Notes under the pieces: generated by a model
What the model was told of the DNA's origin: nothing
The model's input: only the letters and a program-made list of their open reading frames with translations
The model's database searches: none
Program-made: the position numbers and the translations under genes
Assembly: GCA_034431315.1 (NCBI GenBank)
Contig: DAOUDK010000034.1
Coordinates: forward strand, 1 to 64,000
DNA length: 64,000 bases
Source of the DNA: JAUWOY01 sp034431315
GTDB lineage: Bacteria > Chloroflexota > Anaerolineae > VGOG01
Reading direction: 5' to 3'
Part shown: positions 34,387 through 41,996 of the stretch, in pieces
Numbering within the stretch: position 1 is the first letter of the stretch
Layout: each line of letters opens with the position of its first letter

Positions 34387-34902
34387 TTACTTGGGCAACG
34401 GCGGCAGTTTCTCTGCTGGTATCTCGGTGATCTCAATCCCGTCATTATAAACGGTAAAAGCTGGTCGGCCCAGCCGCACAAACTCGGTAGTCACGAATCG
34501 CTCACAATATGCCAGGTGCACCGGAGAAGGGCCCATGTTGGTAACGGTGAAGAATAGATAGCCTCTGTAACCAGGGTCGATGATCCCACCATTGTAGAGT
34601 AGCCCCTTGATGGCAAAATAGGAGCGCATTGACATCCGGCCTTTCATGTCAGAGGGTAAGTGCACCTTTTCCAAACCGTGAATCACTGCGCTGCGACCGA
34701 CAGGGATCTCAAGACCACCATCGCGCTCGACGTCAATCTTGACGTATCCACCTTCTCGTTCAGGCAGCACCACGATGGCAGTTTTCCCGACCCTTATGTC
34801 GTAGGAAGCCCCCTTTAACACTTCAGGTGAGAAAGGCTCCAGTAAATTGCTTTCCATCGCTGCCCTTCGGATATCGGCGTCCAACAAAGTCTCATCTGCC
34901 AT
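34387..34902 (-). CDS. dCTP deaminase/dUTPase-superfamily protein
   Basis: 171 residues of the trimeric dUTPase/Dcd fold. GASYDIRVG near residue 30 is the family's first signature. GRMSMRSYFAIKG near 87 replaces the GRSSLAR loop, and YNGGIIDPGYRGYLFFTVTN near 103 contains the G-x-x-D-x-x-Y-x-G motif of dUTPases. In E. coli Dcd the catalytic glutamate sits in an LEFYN strand right after this; here that strand reads FFTVTN, so the deaminase residue appears replaced. dUTPase-like hydrolysis or nucleotide sensing is possible. Some Dcd proteins are known anti-phage effectors that drain nucleotides. GGGAGGA precedes the ATG. Confidence 0.8.
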   Translation of the reverse strand: MADETLLDADIRRAAMESNLLEPFSPEVLKGASYDIRVGKTAIVVLPEREGGYVKIDVERDGGLEIPVGRSAVIHGLEKVHLPSDMKGRMSMRSYFAIKGLLYNGGIIDPGYRGYLFFTVTNMGPSPVHLAYCERFVTTEFVRLGRPAFTVYNDGIEITEIPAEKLPPLPK

Positions 34903-34984
34903 TTTCTTTTCCTCCCTGACTTGTTTTGTTGTCCAAGCGATTGAAAGGGCTGTTGCATCTTGCTGAGACGCAAAGCGTTACAAT

Positions 34985-35905
34985 TCAAGCCCAAGGACGG
35001 CCATACATCTTGATTCGCACTTCCCTAACGATCTCTTTGAGCTTTAGCTGATAGTCCAGAGGCCCCTGCGGTACAATTATTCCAGTTGTGTAAAAATTTA
35101 CCGGAATGGGCCTTTCCCGCTCGGCGTGGGTAAACAAAGCCTGATAGCCACTGTTGATGCTTCTGATTGATAGCAAAAACAGATCTTCTCTTTCTGCCGC
35201 CAAGTCACTGAAAACGGACATGAGCTGATTTGACCGCAGAAGCGCTCGCTGTTTCTGCGAGGGCAACCAGTCAGCTCCGAGAAGCGGCTCGACTCTTTGC
35301 CTGACAGAATCCCACACTTTTTCCTCCGGCAAGTCGCCCTTGACAATGTGGATGTTCTCTGCAAATTGGCGCAGACGCTCCATCACCTCCAGGTAACGAT
35401 TTTTCACCATTTGCAATGCTTGAGCGTTTTCAAAGAGCTCGTAGTGAAAGCCGCGACTGCTGGTGATACGCTTCATACAGGTTTCAACCGGCACGTCCAA
35501 AAAGATTGTCAGATCCGGGTGGATGCAGCGGTAGTTCAGTTGATATATCCAACGCGTCTCAACATCAAGAGACTGATAAGCCAGCGACGACAGGTAGTAA
35601 CGGTCGCAAACAACATGCCATCCGCTGGCCAGTCGGTGAGCGATGCCGTTGGTTCGACAGTAGAGGTGATCCAGCCGATCAGTGGCAAAGAGCAAGGCCA
35701 GTGTCTGGCGGTCAGCCTTCAGTCTTCCAGTGAGAATCGACCTGATTTGCGCACCGGCTGGCCCCTGACTGGGCTCCTGGGTCAAATAGGCCACTCCTGT
35801 GGCTCTCGACAACCACGCCTGCAGCAATCGGGCTTGCGTGGTCGTGCCGGCGCCATCTAGACCCTCGATGACGATGAAACGCCCTGGCCCCTCGTTAAAG
35901 ATCAT
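34985..35905 (-). CDS. Thymidylate kinase-like protein 3, with C-terminal extension
   Basis: 306 residues; the first 210 form a thymidylate-kinase fold. The P-loop is FIVIEGLDGAGTTTQ, with Thr where most kinases have Lys; a GxGTTT variant occurs in one branch of bacterial Tmk as I remember it. Substrate motifs EPSQGPAGAQIR, FATDRLDHL and CDRYYLSSLAYQS are intact, so it could be active. Residues 210-306 are an extra domain I do not recognise (LFLLSIRSINSGYQALFTHA...). It starts 8 nt after the second paralogue, after AGGGGAAGG. Confidence 0.8.
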   Translation of the reverse strand: MIFNEGPGRFIVIEGLDGAGTTTQARLLQAWLSRATGVAYLTQEPSQGPAGAQIRSILTGRLKADRQTLALLFATDRLDHLYCRTNGIAHRLASGWHVVCDRYYLSSLAYQSLDVETRWIYQLNYRCIHPDLTIFLDVPVETCMKRITSSRGFHYELFENAQALQMVKNRYLEVMERLRQFAENIHIVKGDLPEEKVWDSVRQRVEPLLGADWLPSQKQRALLRSNQLMSVFSDLAAEREDLFLLSIRSINSGYQALFTHAERERPIPVNFYTTGIIVPQGPLDYQLKLKEIVREVRIKMYGRPWA

Positions 35906-35913
35906 GCCTTCCC

Positions 35914-36546
35914 CTACCTCATGAGGTCAGTCACATGCCTCTTGATGTCCCGTGCAATCGCTGCGGCAGGCCGGTTGCCCTTGATGATAACGATCTTTTC
36001 TCCCTCCACGCGCAGCGACTCTATGGTCATCAGGTAATTTTCCCGCACTTTTTTAAGTCTTTTACGTTCTTGTTCAAGTTTGTCAGCTATATACGAGTTG
36101 GTTTTGACTAGGGTCTCCAAGTAAGCGTTGATTGGCGTGTCTAGGAAAAGAGTCAGATCGGGCTGGCGACACTCGGCGTTGATCCAACGCAGCCACTTCG
36201 AGTCGGAATGAAGGGCCTGGTAGGCGAGAGAAGAGAGGTAGTAGCGCAGGCAAATCACGTGCTCTTCCAACACCAAGCGCGCGAGGATACCCCCGTTCTT
36301 GTTCAGATGGTCCATCCGGTCGGTGGCAAAGAAGAGCGCCAGGGTCACCTCGTCTACGTCCAGTCGCCCATCCAGGATGAAGCGAATCTGGGAGCCAAAG
36401 GGCCCGTCGCTGGGCTCGCGGGTGAGATGTACCTTTAGTCTTTCCTCCCGCAGCCATCCATATAGCCTCTCCCCTTGCTCCTCAAGTTCCTGGCTGTCAA
36501 TACCTTCTAGCACGATAAACTTGCCTGGGGTAGGGGATTCTTGCAT
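35914..36546 (-). CDS. Thymidylate kinase-like protein 2, predicted pseudokinase
   Basis: 210 residues clearly related to its neighbours: EPSDGPFGSQIRFILDGRL, FATDRMDHLNK, YYLSSLAYQALHSD, DLTLFLDTP. The P-loop position reads FIVLEGIDSQELEEQ, with no GxxGxGK/T left. The DR of the catalytic DRY motif is LRY. It should therefore not bind or transfer ATP phosphate in the usual way, yet the frame is intact, which argues for a structural, regulatory or sensing role. It lies 3 nt after the first paralogue. GAGGAGTGAGG precedes the ATG. Confidence 0.8.
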   Translation of the reverse strand: MQESPTPGKFIVLEGIDSQELEEQGERLYGWLREERLKVHLTREPSDGPFGSQIRFILDGRLDVDEVTLALFFATDRMDHLNKNGGILARLVLEEHVICLRYYLSSLAYQALHSDSKWLRWINAECRQPDLTLFLDTPINAYLETLVKTNSYIADKLEQERKRLKKVRENYLMTIESLRVEGEKIVIIKGNRPAAAIARDIKRHVTDLMR

Positions 36547-36549
36547 GCC

Positions 36550-37209
36550 TCACTCCTCTGCTGATGACTCACTTGAGCGAAAAATGATCGGGGCAATGAG
36601 CTTTACAGTCTGCTGATGGGTTGATTCCATCGAGCCAGAACTATTCACAATTTGAATATCTTCCTTCCTCTCATCTCGCAATAGGGGAATAATCCGATTG
36701 AACTGCATGCTGACCCTCCTGAGTATCTCTGGCCGTTCATATCGCTCTGGTTCGAACTTTCGCCGGATGCGTTCCATACATACCTCAGGCGGAGATTGCA
36801 AAAAGATGGTTAGATCAGGCCGCCAGTTGCGGGCGTTGAGTTGCCACAGCCAATCCCAGCCATCTGGCAACAAATGAGACTGGTAAGCCAGGAAGGAAAG
36901 ATAGTACCTATCACAAATCACATGAATGCCAGCCTCCAGCCTGGGTAGTATAAAGCGATCCAGGTGGTCTGCCCGATCGGCTGCGAAGAGAAGAGCGAGC
37001 GCTTCCTCGCCGATATTCAGTCTGCCCTGCAGGGCATGTCGTATCTCGGTCCCGGCAGGGCCCTGGCTAGGCTCGGCAGTGAAAGCAACGCGATGCATAT
37101 CACAGCCACTTCGCCTCAGCCACTCGCGTAGCATCTCAACCTGTTCCGTCAGGCCAGAACCATCCAGCCCGTCGAAGGTGATGAATTTACCTCTCGATAT
37201 ATCTGCCAT
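36550..37209 (-). CDS. Thymidylate kinase-like protein 1, altered P-loop
   Basis: About 219 residues. The P-loop is FITFDGLDGSGLTEQ, with Leu where Lys is essential in canonical Tmk. EPSQGPAGTEIRHALQGRL, FAADRADHLDRFI and CDRYYLSFLAYQSH are kept. I chose the ATG at 37209, giving the same short N-terminus as the two paralogues; a GTG at 37221 is also possible. No good ribosome site precedes it, but a small frame (37324-37187) overlaps this start and could couple translation. It is the first large gene of the operon. Confidence 0.75.
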   Translation of the reverse strand: MADISRGKFITFDGLDGSGLTEQVEMLREWLRRSGCDMHRVAFTAEPSQGPAGTEIRHALQGRLNIGEEALALLFAADRADHLDRFILPRLEAGIHVICDRYYLSFLAYQSHLLPDGWDWLWQLNARNWRPDLTIFLQSPPEVCMERIRRKFEPERYERPEILRRVSMQFNRIIPLLRDERKEDIQIVNSSGSMESTHQQTVKLIAPIIFRSSESSAEE

Positions 37210-37324
37210 ACTCTCGCTCACCCTGTGGCCATTGGCGTTGCTTCATCCGCACCGGCAAAGTATCCTCCATGTAGAACCCTATCAACCGTGCTGCTGCGGC
37301 AGGCCGCACGGAAAAGTTCACCAT
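37187..37324 (-). CDS. Possible leader small protein of the conflict operon
   Basis: A 45-residue frame, MVNFSVRPAAAARLIGFYM..., starting about 25 nt after the -10 box and ending inside the first kinase-like gene. Family unknown and no strong ribosome site. It may be a translated leader that couples expression, or chance. Confidence 0.3.
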   Translation of the reverse strand: MVNFSVRPAAAARLIGFYMEDTLPVRMKQRQWPQGEREYGRYIER

Positions 37325-37348
37325 CCCATATCTACTCGGGACGCTACC

Positions 37349-37377
37349 ATTATACAACATTATCCCCAAATTGCCAA
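37349..37377 (-). promoter_or_regulatory. Promoter of the putative conflict operon
   Basis: Read leftwards: TTGGCA (37377-37372), 17 bp, TATAAT (37354-37349). It faces the promoter at 37501; the 380-bp gap between the two divergent operons holds both and the small frame. Confidence 0.65.
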
Positions 37378-37500
37378 ACACCAATATGAAAATCTCATTC
37401 AGATAGACACGGAAACGGAGTGAAAGGCGGAAGGCCGGATAAGCGCCTGACACCGAAAGCGTCCTCTGCGTCGAACGGGGGCAGATGGATGACACCGGCT

Positions 37501-37530
37501 TTGTACAATCTGATGGAAATGGAGTATAAT
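37501..37530 (+). promoter_or_regulatory. Promoter of the ATP-cone kinase operon
   Basis: TTGTAC-18 bp-TATAAT, 59 bp upstream of the ATG at 37590. Confidence 0.55.
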
Positions 37531-37589
37531 TGTGGCTACATTCCCGAAAGCTGAAGCGGTGATGCCAGAGTGGGAGAGAGGGATACGAT

Positions 37590-38948
37590 ATGGCGAAGAT
37601 TAAACAAGTAGTCAAGCGAACAGGGGCTGTGGTGCCCTTTAAGAAAGAGCGCATCACCAACGCTATCTATCGAGCAGCGGTGGCCGTGGGCGGCCGCGAC
37701 CGGTCCGTCGCAGAGCGGCTGGCCGACCAGGTCGTGGCTATGCTGGAGGAGATCACGCCGCCAGGCCACATCCCCACCGTCGAGGAGATCCAGGACATCG
37801 CCGAGAAGGTGTTGATTGAGAACGGCCACGCCAGAACAGCCAAGGCCTTCATCCTATACCGCGACGAACGGGCCCGTCGGCGGCGGGAGCGGGCCGAGCG
37901 CTCAGCCCATCCCTCCAAGAATATCCCCTGGCACAAGCTCTGGGAGGTGCTCAACTGGGCCGTTGATCACGACCTCCACACCGTCGAGCGCCTGAACGAG
38001 CGCATCGCCCAGGGCGAGTTCCCGGAGATCGTACGGGAAACCGATCGGGCCTACAACGAGGACATCACCACCGCGTCGGAGGTGATCGGTGAGCGCCGGG
38101 ACAGCGTAAAGATTGTCATCATCGCCGGGCCCTCCTCCTCTGGCAAGACTACCACGACCATCAAGCTCAGCCATCTGCTGACGAAGATGGGCCTCAGCCT
38201 GGTCCCGCTCACTGTTGACAACTACTACCTCGACCTGGAACTCCATCCCAAAGACGAGTACGGAGATTACGACTTTGAGACGCCCCAGGCTCTCGATCTG
38301 GAACTCATTAACGAGCACCTGGCACGCCTGATCGCCGGGGAGGAGGTGTGGATTCCGCTCTACGACTTCAAAACCGGCAAGCGGCACGACGCCCAGGCTC
38401 CCATGCGGGTCGGGCCCGACGACGTTATCCTCATTGATAGCCTGCACGGCTTGTTCGCCGACATGACGCGGAGCGTGGACGATGAATTGAAGTTCAAGCT
38501 GTACATCGAACCGTTGCTGCAAATGAAGGGGCCTGATGGGAAATTCGTTCGCTGGACAGACCTGCGGTTGATGCGCCGCATGGTCCGCGACGCCACTCAC
38601 CGCGCCTACAAACCACAGCAGACGCTGGAACACTGGCATTACGTTCGCAGCAGCGAGATGCGCCACATCATCCCCTACGTCAACACGACCGACTACATCG
38701 TCAACAGCGGCCTGCCGTACGAACTCCCTGTCATGCGGGCCAGGATGTTCGGCCATTTCGAGGAGTGGGTGGAACAGTACAGGGACGATCCGCTGCGCGA
38801 AGATGCTTCCACGCGCGCCGAGCGCGTGTATCATCTTCTGAAGTCCGTCACCCCGGTCGAGGACGATGGCCGGCCTACGGGCGGCTCGGCCATACCGCCC
38901 GACTCGCTCCTGCGGGAGTTCATCGGCGGCAGTTGCTACGAGTATTGA
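37590..38948 (+). CDS. ATP-cone plus uridine-kinase/phosphoribulokinase-like protein
   Basis: 452 residues. Residues 1-95 are an ATP-cone (TGAVVPFKKERITNAIYRAA, VEEIQDIAEKVLIENGHARTA), the allosteric nucleotide sensor of ribonucleotide reductases. From about 170 there is a PRK/URK kinase with Walker A IIAGPSSSGKTTTTIKLS, VDNYYLDLE and DVILIDSLHGLFADM. The kinase probably phosphorylates a nucleoside or sugar phosphate under dATP/ATP control; the substrate is unknown. It runs divergently from the thymidylate-kinase-like operon. Its stop overlaps the next start. Confidence 0.85.
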   Translation: MAKIKQVVKRTGAVVPFKKERITNAIYRAAVAVGGRDRSVAERLADQVVAMLEEITPPGHIPTVEEIQDIAEKVLIENGHARTAKAFILYRDERARRRRERAERSAHPSKNIPWHKLWEVLNWAVDHDLHTVERLNERIAQGEFPEIVRETDRAYNEDITTASEVIGERRDSVKIVIIAGPSSSGKTTTTIKLSHLLTKMGLSLVPLTVDNYYLDLELHPKDEYGDYDFETPQALDLELINEHLARLIAGEEVWIPLYDFKTGKRHDAQAPMRVGPDDVILIDSLHGLFADMTRSVDDELKFKLYIEPLLQMKGPDGKFVRWTDLRLMRRMVRDATHRAYKPQQTLEHWHYVRSSEMRHIIPYVNTTDYIVNSGLPYELPVMRARMFGHFEEWVEQYRDDPLREDASTRAERVYHLLKSVTPVEDDGRPTGGSAIPPDSLLREFIGGSCYEY

Positions 38949-39775
38949 TGACATTTTTAGAGAACACCCACGTCGAAATCATCAACCCCCACGTCCCGCG
39001 CGGCCGCATCCGCCACGCCCTGTTCGATTTCGACGGCACGGTGTCGCTCATCCGCGAGGGCTGGCAGGGGGTGATGATCCCTATGATGGTCGAGGTGCTG
39101 TTGCAGACGCCCAAGCACGAAGGCGAAGCCGAATTGCGCACTCTCGTCACCGAGTTCGTGGACCAGTTGACGGGCAAGCAAACCATCTATCAGATGATCC
39201 AGCTTTGCGAGGAGGTGCGGCAGCGTGGGGGGGAGCCGCTGGATCCCCTGGAGTACAAATGGATGTACCTGGATCGGCTATGGGAGCGCATCGAGGGGCG
39301 CGTGGCCGGGCTGAAGAGCGGCCAAATCGAGCCGGAAGAGATGATGGTGCCCGGAGCGGTGCCGATGCTGGAGGCCCTGCGTGCTCGTGGCGTTTCTTGC
39401 TATTTGGCTTCAGGTACTGACGAGGTCTACGTGCTGGATGAGGCGGCGGCCCTGGGACTGTCGTCCTACTTTGCCAGCATCTACGGCGCGCTGGACGATT
39501 ACCAGAATTACTCCAAGAGGATGGTCATTGAGCGCATCCTCGCCGAGAACCGTATGAGCGGCCCCGAACTTGTGACCTTTGGCGATGGCTATGTGGAGAT
39601 CGAGGACACCAGGGCCGTGGGCGGCATTGCCGTGGGGGTCGCTTCCGACGAGGTCAACCGCCAGGGGATCAACGAATGGAAGCGGAGGCGGCTGATCGAG
39701 GCTGGGGCCGACCTCATCATCCCCGACTTTCGTCAGCACGAGTGCTTGATGACCTATCTGTTTGGGTCTGGCTAA
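38948..39775 (+). CDS. HAD-superfamily phosphatase
   Basis: 275 residues from the ATG at 38948 (TGATG overlap with the kinase). ALFDFDGTVSLIREGW is HAD motif I (DxDxT), CYLASGTDEVYV near residue 154 motif II, and VTFGDGYVEIEDTRAVGG near 215 motif IV. A helical cap lies between I and II. The beta-phosphoglucomutase/GmhB-like substrate range is plausible given the sugar genes around it. Confidence 0.85.
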   Translation: MTFLENTHVEIINPHVPRGRIRHALFDFDGTVSLIREGWQGVMIPMMVEVLLQTPKHEGEAELRTLVTEFVDQLTGKQTIYQMIQLCEEVRQRGGEPLDPLEYKWMYLDRLWERIEGRVAGLKSGQIEPEEMMVPGAVPMLEALRARGVSCYLASGTDEVYVLDEAAALGLSSYFASIYGALDDYQNYSKRMVIERILAENRMSGPELVTFGDGYVEIEDTRAVGGIAVGVASDEVNRQGINEWKRRRLIEAGADLIIPDFRQHECLMTYLFGSG

Positions 39776-39786
39776 AATCTGTGGAA

Positions 39787-39833
39787 GGTAGTAGCGACTT
39801 CAGTCGCTTGGAACGACTAAAGTCGTCACTACC
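39787..39833. repeat. Interspersed hairpin repeat
   Basis: GGTAGTAGCGACTT pairs with AAGTCGTCACTACC (12 of 14), with inner CGACT words repeated. It fills the gap before the next gene. Confidence 0.65.
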
Positions 39834-39876
39834 ACAAGTTTAAGCCACACCCTATCTGTTTGCGGAGGATTGACCA

Positions 39877-40833
39877 ATGCTCTACCCCCTTTTCGACCGG
39901 AGCAAGCTGAAACTCAGATCTTTGTCGGAGCGAGTGCACGACATGGCTTTGGCCGAGGTCTTGAACCTGGACGACGATGTTCTACCCTTTGACGACCCCG
40001 GCCTGGATCAAGTGGCCGAGCGCGTGACGCAAGCGCATCAGGCCGGAGCTCAGGTGATCATGATGATGGGCGCGCACGTCATCAAGCGCGGCCTGTCGCG
40101 TTTCGTCGTTGACCTGATGGAGCGGGGCATCATCACCCATGTCGGCATGAACGGCGCCGGGCCCATCCACGATTTCGAGCTGGCCCTCATCGGCGCGACC
40201 ACCGAGAGCGTGGCCCGCTACATCCAGGAAGGGCAGTTCGGGCTGTGGGAGGAGACCGGCCGCCTCAATGAGGCCATCCGGCAGGGGGCGTGCGATGGCC
40301 TGGGGCTGGGCGAGGCGGTCGGGCGGATGATCGAGGAGGAGCGATTCCCCCATCGCGACGCGAGCATCCTGGCGGCGGGCTACCGGCTGCGGGTGCCGGT
40401 GACGGCGCACGTGGGCATCGGCTACGACATCATCCACGAGCACCCCAACTGCGACGGGGCGGCCCTGGGCGAGACCTCCTACCGCGATTTCCTGGCCCTG
40501 GCCCACAGCGTCTCCAATTTGCAAAACGGGGTGCTCCTGAACTTCGGCACGGCGGTGATGGGGCCGGAGGTCTTCCTCAAGGCCCTGGCCATGTCTCGCA
40601 ACGTGGCTCACCAGGAGGGGCGGCGCATCAACTGCTTCACCACCGCCGTCTTCGACCTCGTGCACCTCGGCTCCTATCACCGCGAAGCGTCCAGGGCTGA
40701 TGCGCGTTACTACTTCCGGCCCTACAAGACCCTCCTGGTGCGCACCGTCCAGGACGGCGGCGAGAGTTTCTACATCCAGGGCGACCACCGAGCCACGCTG
40801 CCGAACCTGTATCGCCTCGTTACCGAGAGATGA
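39877..40833 (+). CDS. Conserved protein, possibly deoxyhypusine-synthase-like
   Basis: 318 residues, a Rossmann-type protein with GAQVIMMMGAHVIKRGLSRF near residue 50, THVGMNGAGPIHDFELALIG near 88, VTAHVGIGYDIIHEHPNCDG near 178 and LNFGTAVMGPEVFLKALAM near 220. The segments around MNGAGPIHDFE recall deoxyhypusine-synthase-like proteins, but the catalytic lysine motif of that enzyme is not obvious. It overlaps the PfkB kinase by 4 nt and follows a HAD phosphatase, so it may process a phosphorylated sugar. GCGGAGG precedes the ATG. Confidence 0.6.
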   Translation: MLYPLFDRSKLKLRSLSERVHDMALAEVLNLDDDVLPFDDPGLDQVAERVTQAHQAGAQVIMMMGAHVIKRGLSRFVVDLMERGIITHVGMNGAGPIHDFELALIGATTESVARYIQEGQFGLWEETGRLNEAIRQGACDGLGLGEAVGRMIEEERFPHRDASILAAGYRLRVPVTAHVGIGYDIIHEHPNCDGAALGETSYRDFLALAHSVSNLQNGVLLNFGTAVMGPEVFLKALAMSRNVAHQEGRRINCFTTAVFDLVHLGSYHREASRADARYYFRPYKTLLVRTVQDGGESFYIQGDHRATLPNLYRLVTER

Positions 40834-41900
40834 TGGACGAGAGACGCCTCGACGAATTGCTGAACCGATTCCCTCACCTCCACGTGCTGGTGGTGGGCGA
40901 CTTTTTTCTGGACAAGTACTTGATCATTGACCGGCGGCTGAGCGAGGTCTCGCTGGAGACGGGCCTGGAGGCCTATCAGGTCGTGGAGGTGCGATGCAGC
41001 CCCGGCGCGGCCGGGACCATCACCTCCAACCTGCGGGCACTGGGAGTCCAGGTCGCGGCGCTAGGCGTCATCGGCGACGACGGCGGGGGCTACGAGCTGA
41101 GGCGGGGCCTGGCGGAGAGGGGGGTGGACATCGAGTCGCTCATCCAGCGGGCCGACCTCTTCACGCCGACGTACACCAAGCCGATGGTGCGGGAACCCGA
41201 CGGCCGGGAGCACGAGATCCAACGGCTCGACATAAAGAACCGTGCACCATTGCCGACGGAAGTGGAGGAGGAGGTCATCGCCCATCTGCGGGCCCTGGCG
41301 CCCAAAGTAGACGCGGTGGTCGTCGCCGACCAGGCGCAGGAGCGCAACTGCGGCGTGATCACCGACCGGGTGCGGGAGGAGATTGGGCGACTGGCGCTCC
41401 GCCATCCGGGCAAAGTCTTCGCCGCCGACTCCCGCGAGCACATCGGGATCTTCCGGCACGTTATCGTCAAGCCCAACCGACAGGAGGCAACCCTGGCCGT
41501 GCGACCGGATTGGAAAGGCGAGTTCACCCTGGAGGCGGCCAGGGAGTGTGGCGCGGAGCTCTTCCGCCGCAACCAGAAGCCGGTCTTCCTCACTGCTGGA
41601 GATCATGGCATCCTCCTGTTCACTGAAAAGGGATGCCAGCACATTCCGGCCGTGCCGGTAGAGGGCGAGATAGACATCGTCGGGGCGGGGGACAGCGTGA
41701 TGGCCGGCATCGTGTCGGCCCTGTGCAGCGGAGCCGAGCCTGAGGAAGCGGCCTTGCTGGGCAACGTCGTCGCCTCCGTCACCATCCAGCAGATAGGCGC
41801 CACAGGTACGGCCTCGCCGGCGCAGGTGAGGGAACGATTTAGAACACGGATTCGCAGGATTGGCGGATTTCTACTCAGTCCGAGCTGTTTGATCCGTTAA
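40830..41900 (+). CDS. PfkB-family carbohydrate kinase (HldE/RfaE N-domain-like)
   Basis: 356 residues. VLVVGDFFLDKYL near residue 16 and GCSPGAAG-like VRCSPGAAGTITSNL near 52 form the sugar site; VGAGDSVMAGIVSAL near 283 holds the catalytic Asp and anion hole. The pattern matches the D-beta-D-heptose-7-phosphate kinase half of HldE. With a GmhA-like SIS protein at 26438 and a HAD phosphatase at 38948, an ADP- or GDP-heptose route is possible. The last 19 or so residues come from an inserted repeat (41841-41920), so the native C-terminus is probably replaced. Confidence 0.82.
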   Translation: MMDERRLDELLNRFPHLHVLVVGDFFLDKYLIIDRRLSEVSLETGLEAYQVVEVRCSPGAAGTITSNLRALGVQVAALGVIGDDGGGYELRRGLAERGVDIESLIQRADLFTPTYTKPMVREPDGREHEIQRLDIKNRAPLPTEVEEEVIAHLRALAPKVDAVVVADQAQERNCGVITDRVREEIGRLALRHPGKVFAADSREHIGIFRHVIVKPNRQEATLAVRPDWKGEFTLEAARECGAELFRRNQKPVFLTAGDHGILLFTEKGCQHIPAVPVEGEIDIVGAGDSVMAGIVSALCSGAEPEEAALLGNVVASVTIQQIGATGTASPAQVRERFRTRIRRIGGFLLSPSCLIR

Positions 41901-41920
41901 TCCTGCCCATCCGCTGTTCT
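41841..41920. repeat. Repeat element at the PfkB 3' end
   Basis: AGAACACGGATTCGCAGGATT (one base fewer than its partner) is mirrored imperfectly by the strand ending CATCCGCTGTTCT at 41920. It contains the stop codon of the kinase. Confidence 0.6.
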
Positions 41921-41923
41921 GAT

Positions 41924-41952
41924 TTGGAGAATTTGCCGAGAAGGGGTATAAT
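41924..41952 (+). promoter_or_regulatory. Promoter of the epimerase gene
   Basis: TTGGAG-17 bp-TATAAT, 45 bp before the ATG at 41997, directly after the repeat. Confidence 0.55.
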
Positions 41953-41996
41953 AGCCGCGAACCCTGCAAGGGACAAAATTCGAAAGGGGAGTGACG

